Assembly: GCA_023419605.1 (NCBI GenBank)
Contig: JAEZXR010000027.1
Location: 1 to 34,613, forward strand
Origin: Bacillota bacterium
GTDB taxonomy: Bacteria > Bacillota > Clostridia > Acetivibrionales > JAEZXR01
Direction of reading: 5' to 3'
Length of the DNA stretch: 34,613 nt
Shown: piece after piece, positions 8,246-16,067 of the stretch
Layout of the letters: each line of letters starts with the position of its first letter
Numbering within the stretch: the first letter of the stretch is position 1
The notes under the pieces: generated by a model
The model's input: the letters and a program-made list of their open reading frames with translations, nothing else
The model's database searches: none
Told to the model about the DNA's origin: nothing
Translations under genes and position numbers: made by a program

Positions 8246-9229
8246 CTATTCCTTATCCTTTCTCGCAGATAGTACGCTGTCGATATTTTCCTTCGATAGT
8301 ATGATGATATCGGGATTTACACACTCTGAAATGCTCTCTCCCTTTTTCCACTTTAACAGGCTGCCAATGGACAGGTATCCGATTAAGTACGGGTCTTCCA
8401 CCAGGGAAGCATAGATAATTCCATTTTTAATATACTTCAGGATTTCTTCTGAATCCCCTGAGCCAATGACAACACTATTGGTTTTATTAAACTCGATCAT
8501 AGCCCGTACCACCCCAAGGGTACTTTCCGTATCGGAGCAAAAAAACGAGTCGATTTGCGGGCTATTTACAAAAATGGATTGGGCGGTATTGGTATAACCG
8601 ATGATGCTGGGCTCTTCCGCGAGAAAGAATTCGCAACTCATCCCCGGAATATTTCTTATGTTATTTTGAAAACCTTGATTTTTTAAATTAAACCTGCTGC
8701 TGTCGATATTTCTAAAAACGGCCGTTTTGGATTTCGCTCCAGTTGCCAAAGCCATTAATTTCCCAGCTTCCACCCCATAGGCATAGCTATTGGTTCCAAT
8801 AAATGAAATCCTCCTGCTGTCCGGCAAATCACTTTCTATTGTTATAACCGGTATGTTGCTGTCATGAGCAGCCTCGATATAGCTGCGAATTGCATCATTC
8901 GACGGAATATTTGTAATAATGCCGTCTACCTTTGCAGCGATGGCCTTATCCAGTGCTTCACAGTGCTTGTCCACTTCAAAGGATTTAAATTTATAGAACT
9001 TGACCCATGCGTTCAATTCTTCCGCCGCTTTATCCAAACCTTCCTTTAAGGAATATTTATAGTAATCGCTGCTGCCTGAATAAATACACACAAATCTGTA
9101 GGTAGAACCCGGCTGATAAGAAACGTTGACATTATCCTTTGATGGGGCAAAATGCCGAGAAAGTATAAACACCAGTACAAGAACAATTATAAGCATTATG
9201 CAAATAAATACCTTCTTCTGTGTCTTCAC
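8246..9229 (-). CDS. Membrane-anchored sugar-binding sensor protein (XylFII-like)
   Basis: Periplasmic-binding-protein (Peripla_BP_4) fold of 327 residues, held by an uncleaved N-terminal helix (about residues 6-24) with no lipobox, unlike the XylF lipoprotein at the other end of the operon. Visible blocks include VDGIITNIPSND, IPVITIESDLPDS, FIGTNSYAYGVEAGKLM and VIGSGDSEE. Start is GTG at 9229 with a GAGGG-type ribosome binding site. It lies one base from the kinase gene. In clostridial XylFII-LytS-YesN systems this partner binds sugar outside the membrane and switches the kinase. Ligand is not determinable from sequence; it is more divergent from XylF than the downstream lipoprotein, so the two may bind different sugars. 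Confidence 0.85.
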   Translation of the reverse strand: MKTQKKVFICIMLIIVLVLVFILSRHFAPSKDNVNVSYQPGSTYRFVCIYSGSSDYYKYSLKEGLDKAAEELNAWVKFYKFKSFEVDKHCEALDKAIAAKVDGIITNIPSNDAIRSYIEAAHDSNIPVITIESDLPDSRRISFIGTNSYAYGVEAGKLMALATGAKSKTAVFRNIDSSRFNLKNQGFQNNIRNIPGMSCEFFLAEEPSIIGYTNTAQSIFVNSPQIDSFFCSDTESTLGVVRAMIEFNKTNSVVIGSGDSEEILKYIKNGIIYASLVEDPYLIGYLSIGSLLKWKKGESISECVNPDIIILSKENIDSVLSARKDKE

Positions 9230-9246
9230 TTTTTTCCCTCTTTCCC

Positions 9247-9376
9247 CTATAAATACAATTTAAGCCAACTATTGCAAAAGAAAACCTGTACAATACTAAA
9301 TACTCCCGACGTTACTAAAACTGCTGCGAGTACGATAAGAGATACGGATAAAAACATAACTGGTTTTCCTTGCCAT
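9247..9376 (-). pseudogene. Possible frameshifted small membrane protein or leader peptide
   Basis: An ATG at 9376 sits behind a very strong AAAGGAGGAG ribosome binding site but its frame closes after 26 residues (stop 9296-9298). In the next frame a 36-residue hydrophobic peptide (9357 to stop 9247-9249; core FLSVSLIVLAAVLVTSGVF) has no ribosome binding site. Removing one A from the AAAA run at 9364-9367 would join them into one 42-residue protein starting MARKPVMFLS, with a single membrane helix, ending 17 bases before the GTG of the sensor gene. This may be a real frameshift, a sequencing error, slippage or chance. Confidence 0.35.
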
Positions 9377-9611
9377 ATTTCTCCTCCTTTATTCCGTGAG
9401 CAATTCTCTTGCGCTGGTGTTTTATCTAATACATTTCACTTTATCACAGGAAATATCTTCAAGTAAATAATCACTTTTTACAGCAAATTAACAATATTTA
9501 ACATCCATTCAAAAAACCTTTTTCTACCATATTGCAAGGAATTTTTATACATCACAAAAATAAGGGATCGGCGATTTACATATTTTACCAATAAAAGAAC
9601 ACATAAAAAAG
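9377..9611. other. Intergenic region upstream of the sugar-sensing operon
   Basis: AT-rich, no gene found. It must contain the operon promoter and the 3' end of the hybrid kinase transcript. A weak promoter-like pair on the minus strand is TTTACT, 18 bases, TAAAGT (about 9437-9467). No clear terminator hairpin follows the hybrid kinase gene, so read-through into the operon is possible. Confidence 0.4.
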
Positions 9612-12600
9612 TCAATTAGATGATTTATATTGATAGGGAGAAATCCCTGTTTCCTTTAAAAACACCCGGCTAAAATAGCTTGCTGATAGAAAACCAACTT
9701 CAAAAGCAGTCTCAGTAATACTTTTGCGTACTTTTTTCAACAATGTTTTTGCCAAACCAATCCTATACCGGTTAAGATAGACGATAGGTGTGATACCCAT
9801 TTCTTCCCGGAAACATCGGGTTAAGTGCCGTTTAGTAATGTGAACATAATTACAAATATCCGTCAATCCTATTTGTTCCTTATAATGATCATGAATGTAT
9901 GCCATGGCTTTGCGTACAATCCGTTGTTTTTCACTGCCCAAACTCTTATTCTTTGAAAGTACCTCCTCAATATGTTCCAGCGTTTCCTGCATGCTGAAAA
10001 CACCCTTTTTCAGCACCGTCGCCACACCCTGGTTTAATCGGAGCATTTCTTCCCCGGTTATGATCTGCCCGGTGAGAATGATAACAGGTATCCCCCTGCT
10101 TTCACTATTCCTTTGCATAGCTTCCAATACAGCATATCCATCCATTACAGGCATCATAAGATCCAGCAGTACAAGATCCGGAGCTTCCTTTTGCAATACT
10201 TCCAGCGCTGCCTGCCCGTTGCTGCTTGTTACCACCCGGCAAAAGGGTAATTCAGCCTTTAAAAGCCGCTCATGTATATCCAATATTTCCGGATCGTCGT
10301 CCACGATCAGTATCAACTTTTCCTTCTCGTACAGTTTCCTGCTCCTTAATTCCTGAAGGAGTTCATTTCCGCTGACGGGTTTTGTGAAATAATCCAGCTC
10401 CCCGATGGGCCCTTGCTCTGTTTCCTGCAGCAGGGAATAAAAGAGAATCTGTATGTTTCGGGTCCTCGGATCGTCCTTAAGTACTCTCATTACTTCCCAG
10501 CCTGTTTCTATTTCAGGCCTAAAATTAAAAATCACGGCTCCAGGCATGGTTTTAAGTATTTCGCTATACCATTCCATACCCGCATCCATATTAATCGTGT
10601 CCACCGCATATCCCTTCCCGGACAGATAATTTTCCAACTGCCCTCCCTTTTCTCTGCTCTTATTGAGAATCACTACTCTCCGCTCACATTCATTCAAATC
10701 ATACTCATGCTTTGCTTCATCTGAAAAATCCTTTAGGAGCGGAAGGGTAAAAGTAAAAGTGGAACCATAGCCCTCCTTGCCGGAGGACCTGACCTCGATG
10801 GTTCCGTTATGCATCTCAATCAGTCTCTTGGCGATGGCAAGCCCCAATCCAAGACCGGCATATTCACCGTAGAAGGTACGCCCGGATTTCGTGAATTCCT
10901 CAAATATATGCGCTTGCTCTCCAGGCGCTATCCCCATACCCGTGTCGCTCACAGAGATCACAACGTTCCTCTCCTTTGCCTGGGTTCGGATACGGATCTC
11001 ACCTCTTTCGGTAAACTTGATTGCATTGGTGACAAGGTTTAATACTATTTGCCTGATTCGGGTACGATCCCCCCACACTTTGGGCATTTGGCCGAAAACC
11101 TCCACCTCCAGGCTTAACCCCTTATTCCTCACCATTCCCATAACCATATTCTGTACTTCTGTTATAACTTCAATAATATCCACCCTGTCAAATGCCAATT
11201 TCAACCGGCCTGCCTCACTCTGGGTCATATCCAGTACATCACTGATTAAAGTATCCAGGTGCTTTGCACTTGCATGGATCCGCTTAAAATCCCGGCCATA
11301 TTCTTCCGGGAGTGAAAATTTTCCCTGTTCCTGCCCCCGTATCAGCATTTCGCTCAAGGAAGAGATAATATGAAGAGGTGTACGGAGTTCATGGCTTACC
11401 ATGGATAAAAATTTACTTTTCAGAAGGTTGGATTCCTCTGCCAGTTTTCTTCCCTCAACCGCTTTCCGATATAATCCCACTCCTTTGATTGCCGTGGCCA
11501 GCTCATTCATAACGGAAGCGCAGGGCCACAGATTATCCGCATCAAACACAACATATCCGGTTTGTTCCTTATCGATGATCAGAGGCAATAACGCCCACCG
11601 ACAGGCCTCTTTCTTCGGGAAGAGCTCCGGAGGCGGAAACTCGCAAGTTCTGAATCGATAGGGTTTCTCCCATTGAGGGGGAATTATTCTGTAAAGATTG
11701 CTCCATTCTGTGGGCTTCTTCCCTTCACTCTCAAAGAATGCTATATCCATCTGTTTTATCTGAAACATAGGGATACATTCTTCCAACACCTGAAATATTT
11801 GTTTTTCATCTGCGGCAGGCATAAGGCGCGCGGACAATATGCCCAGTTGCTCAATGATATTGTTTTTCTCGATAATATGCCTTCTATGCTGCCTCACGGC
11901 ACCTTCACCAATCAGGAGGACCGCGCTGTCCAGCATATCCTGGGCCAGCTTTTGCTTTGTGGAATCAATTTCTTCATTTATAAAAAAGCAAATTTTCTTC
12001 CTCATCCCTATAATCATAGGCTGAAGAACACAGATATCGTCCCCTCCGGCGGTTACCTCTTCAATAATCCCCTTTAGCGCCAAATCAAAACACTCGGATG
12101 TACCCCGTTCCACACTTGCTTTGAAGCCCTCGATTAAACGTCCATAGATCGCTTTTATGGTATCCTGGCTTAAGTATTCTACGCTCCTAATGACAATGGC
12201 CGTGACCTCATCAACTAATTGGGATAGGATTTCCTGACTGGTTTCATCGCTTACAACCGTGTGTGTTCTATATCGATCCCACTCGAAGTAATTACACATA
12301 TCCTGTAGCATCGAGCTGGATTTGCAGCCGCACGACTCGCGGATAATAAGATTTACAGGAATCTCCCTTGATTCATTCTCCGGCTTTGCTCCTGATAATT
12401 TTTCCAGCAGCAGTTCTACAGCTTGATAGCCTGTATCAAATTTCTGCTGATGAAGGGTTGTTAAGGAGGGAGCCTGAACCATGGCCGGGTAGGTATCGTC
12501 AAATCCGATAACAGCTATATCCTCCGGAATCCGCAGACCGGCTTCCCTGATTGCCTCCATGGCACCGATCGCTGAGTTGTCATCACATGCAGCCACTGCA

Positions 12601-13229
12601 GTAAATGGCACGCCGGAGTCCAATAACCTTTTCATGGCCAGCCTGCTGTTTTCCCTGCCAAGCTCTCCATATTCGATAAGATTCGGGTTGCTATCCAATT
12701 TAAAATCCCAAACGGCTTTACGGTATGCAGTAAGCCTGCGCATATAATCTTTTTCCACTGTAGTCCTATGGGCTCCGATAAAGGCAATACTTCTATGTCC
12801 ATGTTCAACCAGATGGACGATTCCCCGGTACATCCCCCCAAAATCGTCACAATTCACATTCAGTTTGATATTTTCCTGCAGGAGGTTGACAATGGGAAAA
12901 CCCTCTTTTACAAGCCGGAAAATATCACTGCCGCTATAAGCGTCCATATCCGTTATAATAAGACCGTCGATATTCTGCGGGCTAATGGGTACAAAGCTGG
13001 AATCTGGAGAATAAAAAGGCCAGGCTGACGAATCCAGTGCATATCCTGTTTGCTTATATGCACCGAAGCCCAAAAGAAGGTTGCAGCCGTTTTTACATGC
13101 TGCAGCATATATTCCCTGTAGGATGGTATGAAAAAAATAATCGTGAACTGTTCCTTCATATAGATAATTGTGGATAACTCCAAGGGTAGGCGGTACATGC
13201 CGATCATCTTTCATAACTTTCAACCTCAT
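9612..13229 (-). CDS. Soluble LacI-type sensor / hybrid histidine kinase / receiver / AraC regulator
   Basis: Single-chain signalling protein of 1205 residues with no membrane segment or signal peptide. Order: LacI/GalR-type sugar-binding domain (about 10-300, with DGLIITDMDAY and VIGFDDTYPA, but no LacI DNA-binding head), ending in a Cys motif RESCGC; helical linker and GAF-like region (about 310-590); HisKA with SHELRTPLH (H613); ATPase with NLVTNAIKF (N735) and DTGMGIAP; a degenerate receiver in which the acceptor Asp is replaced (FNF, N902); an intact receiver with LLDLMMP (D1023) and IVDDD; and an AraC domain (about 1105-1205). It presumably senses a cytoplasmic sugar, phosphorylates D1023 and controls DNA binding. 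ATG at 13214 (GAGG upstream) is an alternative start. Domain calls are strong; ligand and targets unknown. Confidence 0.93.
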   Translation of the reverse strand: MRLKVMKDDRHVPPTLGVIHNYLYEGTVHDYFFHTILQGIYAAACKNGCNLLLGFGAYKQTGYALDSSAWPFYSPDSSFVPISPQNIDGLIITDMDAYSGSDIFRLVKEGFPIVNLLQENIKLNVNCDDFGGMYRGIVHLVEHGHRSIAFIGAHRTTVEKDYMRRLTAYRKAVWDFKLDSNPNLIEYGELGRENSRLAMKRLLDSGVPFTAVAACDDNSAIGAMEAIREAGLRIPEDIAVIGFDDTYPAMVQAPSLTTLHQQKFDTGYQAVELLLEKLSGAKPENESREIPVNLIIRESCGCKSSSMLQDMCNYFEWDRYRTHTVVSDETSQEILSQLVDEVTAIVIRSVEYLSQDTIKAIYGRLIEGFKASVERGTSECFDLALKGIIEEVTAGGDDICVLQPMIIGMRKKICFFINEEIDSTKQKLAQDMLDSAVLLIGEGAVRQHRRHIIEKNNIIEQLGILSARLMPAADEKQIFQVLEECIPMFQIKQMDIAFFESEGKKPTEWSNLYRIIPPQWEKPYRFRTCEFPPPELFPKKEACRWALLPLIIDKEQTGYVVFDADNLWPCASVMNELATAIKGVGLYRKAVEGRKLAEESNLLKSKFLSMVSHELRTPLHIISSLSEMLIRGQEQGKFSLPEEYGRDFKRIHASAKHLDTLISDVLDMTQSEAGRLKLAFDRVDIIEVITEVQNMVMGMVRNKGLSLEVEVFGQMPKVWGDRTRIRQIVLNLVTNAIKFTERGEIRIRTQAKERNVVISVSDTGMGIAPGEQAHIFEEFTKSGRTFYGEYAGLGLGLAIAKRLIEMHNGTIEVRSSGKEGYGSTFTFTLPLLKDFSDEAKHEYDLNECERRVVILNKSREKGGQLENYLSGKGYAVDTINMDAGMEWYSEILKTMPGAVIFNFRPEIETGWEVMRVLKDDPRTRNIQILFYSLLQETEQGPIGELDYFTKPVSGNELLQELRSRKLYEKEKLILIVDDDPEILDIHERLLKAELPFCRVVTSSNGQAALEVLQKEAPDLVLLDLMMPVMDGYAVLEAMQRNSESRGIPVIILTGQIITGEEMLRLNQGVATVLKKGVFSMQETLEHIEEVLSKNKSLGSEKQRIVRKAMAYIHDHYKEQIGLTDICNYVHITKRHLTRCFREEMGITPIVYLNRYRIGLAKTLLKKVRKSITETAFEVGFLSASYFSRVFLKETGISPYQYKSSN

Positions 13230-13360
13230 TTTTCAAATACAGCTCCTGTTATGACATTCTAGATAGTATTTCGGCAAAAATACATACTTTCCTTTTATTT
13301 CCTTGCAAGCTACTACCGCGATCTTATCTACATCTTCAGAAGAATTCTATATTGATAGTT

Positions 13361-13831
13361 TTAATCAAGTCTTTGCTGGAGGCACTTACCTATTCTATTA
13401 AGCCTCCAATAGATCCCATACCCTATCGCGCCTCCCAATAAGTTCAGAATTATATCGTCAATATCCGACACCCCAACCCCCGCAACATACTGCATGACCT
13501 CGATTACAGCTGTAGCAATAAAAACAGCGGCAAAAGTCCTTTTAAACCTTGATAACTTGCCTGAAGCCATGGGAAATAGTAATCCCATAGGCATAAAGGC
13601 AGCCATATTTCCCAGGATGTTTGTTATAATAATAGCGGGACTATTCGCTGTGGCAAGGTATTTTATAACCGTTGTAAAGGGTATATAGTTTACACTTCTA
13701 TGTGTAAGCTCTCGCCCGTAAAGGTGGCTGAAAAAGGTCAGATATGTTAAGCAGGCCAGGTACAGAATTAATAAAATAAAAATTGCCGCTCTATGGAATT
13801 TGGCTGTAGTACCGCCTTTATACGACATCAT
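13361..13831 (-). CDS. VanZ-like membrane protein
   Basis: Small integral membrane protein of 156 residues with about four helices. VanZ family features are TFFSHLYG followed by VNYIPF near residue 50, NILGNMAAFMPMG in the middle, FAAVFIATAVIEVMQY, and the signature GVSDIDDIILNLLGGAIGYGIY. Start is ATG at 13831 behind GAGGGAG; a TTG at 13846 is in frame but less likely. VanZ itself gives low-level teicoplanin resistance; most relatives are of unknown role in the cell envelope. It is the last gene after an OmpR/kinase pair, 75 bases from the kinase stop, so it is probably a target or passenger of that module. Antibiotic resistance is not shown by the sequence. Confidence 0.85.
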   Translation of the reverse strand: MMSYKGGTTAKFHRAAIFILLILYLACLTYLTFFSHLYGRELTHRSVNYIPFTTVIKYLATANSPAIIITNILGNMAAFMPMGLLFPMASGKLSRFKRTFAAVFIATAVIEVMQYVAGVGVSDIDDIILNLLGGAIGYGIYWRLNRIGKCLQQRLD

Positions 13832-13906
13832 AAACTGCTCCCTCAATGAAATTTTTTAATTTGAGCTCCATAAACTCAGCGGATAAATCTCCAGGTTCCG
13901 GCGGAT

Positions 13907-15145
13907 CTAAATTAAAAACGTAGCAGTGAATTTCGTTCCGACCTTCTCTTTACTCTCGACTTCGAGAAATCCACCATGCCTTTCAATAACGGATTTGGCT
14001 ATTGCAAGACCGATTCCCACAGAATCACTCTTTCTAGAGTTTTGAGCCTTATAAAACCGCTTGAATATATTGGCAATATCCGCCTCACCGATTCCCTCTC
14101 CCGTATCCTGAATAATAATTCTCTTAAAAACCGGACTTTCAGAAACCTGTAGGGTGACCTTTCCCCCTTCCGGTGTGTGCTCAATTGCATTTTTTACAAT
14201 GTTAATGATGGCCTCCTGAAGCCATAATCTGTCATGGTTAAAGCAAATCCTTCCATCGCCTTCGAGCAAAATTTCCACTTTCCCTTCCTGCGCCTTGCCA
14301 TCGAGAATTTCCAACGCCTCCTCCACAGTTTCGAACAGGTTTTGCTCCTCTTTTTCCAGGATCACCGCATCCGCATCCAGCTTTGCCAGCTTAAGCAGAT
14401 TATAGAGCAGATTATGCATTCTTGAAAGCTGCTTTTGATTACTGAGCAAAAACGTCTTCCGCTGCTCTTGGGATAAATTTTTTTCAAGCATTATATCATT
14501 ATATACGATCATGGAGGAAAGCGGTGTTTTTAGCTGATGAGAGATATCGGAAAGCATGTCTGCCAGGAATTGCTTTTCTTTTTTTAAGGCATAAATATGA
14601 TTTCGGATAACGTCACCCATGGAATTAAATGCAACCGCCAGTTTTGATAAATCCCCTTCTCTTTCCTCACTTAATTTCAAATCGTATTCGCCTTCTACTA
14701 TTTTTCTCGCTGCAGCGCTGAATCTCCGGATATATCTATAAAAATATCCATGCTGGAAAAGATTCAATACAAAGAGCAGCAGGGAAAAAGCCGCGAAAAT
14801 CAAAGTCCCTATTATTTTTGTATGCCGGATGGTTTTATTCATATAGGGGAAAAAGAAATTTTCCAGGTTTTCACTCAGGCCATACTGTCTTAGTATTTCC
14901 TTGCCCTTATTCCCCGCTTCTGCCGTAATGGGCCTTGTCATCATAGGAACAATTATCCTTTCGAGACTTGCATCGCTTTCAATAATTTTCGCTGTAACAG
15001 CTCCAAGTACTTCAACGTAGTTCTTTTTCAAGCTTCTAAAATTCAGTTCCAGAAGAAGATAATTGGACAGCAGGAATAAAATCATGATCGAAAGTAAAAT
15101 TCTTGAGCTTATTTTTATTTCAGGATTATAAAGATTTTCTCTCAT
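13907..15145 (-). CDS. Sensor histidine kinase of an OmpR-type two-component system
   Basis: Membrane kinase of 412 residues from ATG at 15145, chosen because AAAAGGAG lies 7 bases upstream; the longer frame from 15166 overlaps the regulator gene. TM1 about 14-36, an extracellular loop of about 75 residues, TM2 about 112-133, HAMP, HisKA with DISHQLKTPL (H203), and an ATPase domain with IVKNAIEHTPEGG, DTGEGIG and VGIGLAIAKSV. It starts 4 bases after the regulator stop codon, so the two are co-translated. The loop is too long for a BceS-type kinase that reads flux through a transporter, so it probably senses an envelope signal itself. VanS/PhoR-like kinases are the closest general class. Confidence 0.92.
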   Translation of the reverse strand: MRENLYNPEIKISSRILLSIMILFLLSNYLLLELNFRSLKKNYVEVLGAVTAKIIESDASLERIIVPMMTRPITAEAGNKGKEILRQYGLSENLENFFFPYMNKTIRHTKIIGTLIFAAFSLLLFVLNLFQHGYFYRYIRRFSAAARKIVEGEYDLKLSEEREGDLSKLAVAFNSMGDVIRNHIYALKKEKQFLADMLSDISHQLKTPLSSMIVYNDIMLEKNLSQEQRKTFLLSNQKQLSRMHNLLYNLLKLAKLDADAVILEKEEQNLFETVEEALEILDGKAQEGKVEILLEGDGRICFNHDRLWLQEAIINIVKNAIEHTPEGGKVTLQVSESPVFKRIIIQDTGEGIGEADIANIFKRFYKAQNSRKSDSVGIGLAIAKSVIERHGGFLEVESKEKVGTKFTATFLI

Positions 15146-15149
15146 GGTG

Positions 15150-15845
15150 CTACTCCTTTTTAACATCCATATTCCATTTGTAGCCTAATCCTCTCTGCGT
15201 GATTATAAAGCCAGGCTCCTTGGGATTATCCTCGATCTTTTCCCGCATTCTTTTTATATACACCGATAGCGTATTCTCATCAAAAAAAGTCTCTTCTTCC
15301 TCCACCAGTTCCTTCAAAATTTCTTCTCTTTTCATCGATACAAAAGGCTTTTGGATAAATATCAGAAGAAGCTTGTACTCCTGGGCAGTTAATGAAATTT
15401 CTTCGCCATTTTTTCTCACTTCAGCCGTAGATGTATTGATTTCCAGGCTCCCACTTTTAAAAACGCTGCCGGCGGAACTGAGCTTGGCATTTCTTCTTAT
15501 AATCGCTTTTATCCTCGAGAGCAGTTCTCTGACTCTAAAGGGTTTTGTAATATAATCGTCCCCACCGATATCCAGGCCTAAAATCACATTCACTTCCTCA
15601 TCCAAGGCAGTGAGGAAGATAACAGGAGTGTCGCATAAACTCCTTATATATTTACATAGGTCATAGCCATTTCCATCCGGCAAATTCACATCCAGGATAA
15701 TCAGGTCATAGTTCCCCTTTTCAAATAACCTTTTACCCTCATCAAACCTTGCCGCTCTTTCCACTTCATACCCTTCATCCCTCAAGGTAAACTCTATACC
15801 AAGTGCCAGGGCTTCATCATCTTCGACCAATAACAACTTACTCAC
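15150..15845 (-). CDS. OmpR/PhoB-family response regulator
   Basis: Two-domain transcription regulator of 231 residues. The receiver has LVEDDEA, acceptor D52 in ILDVNLPDG, the Thr/Ser in FLTALDE and Lys in YITKPF. The winged-helix domain ends with TLSVYIKRMREKIED and TQRGLGYKW. I place the start at GTG 15845 (giving the usual VSKLLLVEDD beginning) behind AAAGGAG; an ATG at 15878 is in frame but lacks a ribosome binding site. It is coupled to the downstream kinase and lies 220 bases after the ABC permease. Its targets probably include the ABC transporter and VanZ genes, an inference from position. Confidence 0.92.
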   Translation of the reverse strand: MSKLLLVEDDEALALGIEFTLRDEGYEVERAARFDEGKRLFEKGNYDLIILDVNLPDGNGYDLCKYIRSLCDTPVIFLTALDEEVNVILGLDIGGDDYITKPFRVRELLSRIKAIIRRNAKLSSAGSVFKSGSLEINTSTAEVRKNGEEISLTAQEYKLLLIFIQKPFVSMKREEILKELVEEEETFFDENTLSVYIKRMREKIEDNPKEPGFIITQRGLGYKWNMDVKKE

Positions 15846-15896
15846 AGTTCTTCCCAAATCTCCTTTTTCGTTGGACATGTTTCCGGGAACGCGCTA

Positions 15897-15951
15897 TGGG
15901 GACAGATCCTCAGACACGCTGCACTCCTGCGTGTTTGCGGTTCAGTCCCCA
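15897..15951. repeat. Nested inverted repeat, REP-like hairpin
   Basis: Outer arms TGGGGAC (15897-15903) and GTCCCCA (15945-15951), inner arms ACACGC (15914-15919) and GCGTGT (15929-15934), separated by symmetric 10-nt stretches, with a 9-nt central loop. Markedly richer in GC than its surroundings. It falls within the predicted 5' leader of the response-regulator transcript. The TGGGGACAG start resembles ends of REP-type elements moved by RAYT transposases in Firmicutes, from memory; no transposase is present here. Confidence 0.5.
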
Positions 15952-15999
15952 AGGCATATTCTCTGCTATGATATTCTCCAGCTTATCCTACACTTCTAT

Positions 16000-16028
16000 A
16001 TTTTACTAAAGCCAGTTTTTTATTACAA
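16000..16028 (-). promoter_or_regulatory. Probable promoter of the regulator-kinase-VanZ genes
   Basis: Minus-strand TTGTAA (16028-16023), 17-base spacer, TAAAAT (16005-16000), a good sigma-A match. The transcript would start near 15993 and carry a leader of about 150 bases that includes the nested hairpin. It suggests the two-component genes can be expressed apart from the ABC transporter genes upstream. Confidence 0.55.
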
Positions 16029-16067
16029 CCGGGAATCACAGAATCAGCCTTCGCCTGCAACCGGATT

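Noticed and set aside
9152..9466. 104-codon plus-strand frame over the sensor-operon start
   Set aside because: Covers the start of the membrane-anchored sensor gene and its leader; Lys/Asn/Tyr/Phe-rich composition looks non-coding.
13361..13831. Glycopeptide-resistance cluster
   Set aside because: VanZ-like protein and a kinase/regulator pair are present, but vanH, vanA/B ligase, vanX and vanY are not.
15952..16067. Terminator after the ABC permease
   Set aside because: Only a direct repeat of a CCGGTTG-type string is present, not an inverted one; no stem with a T-run was found.
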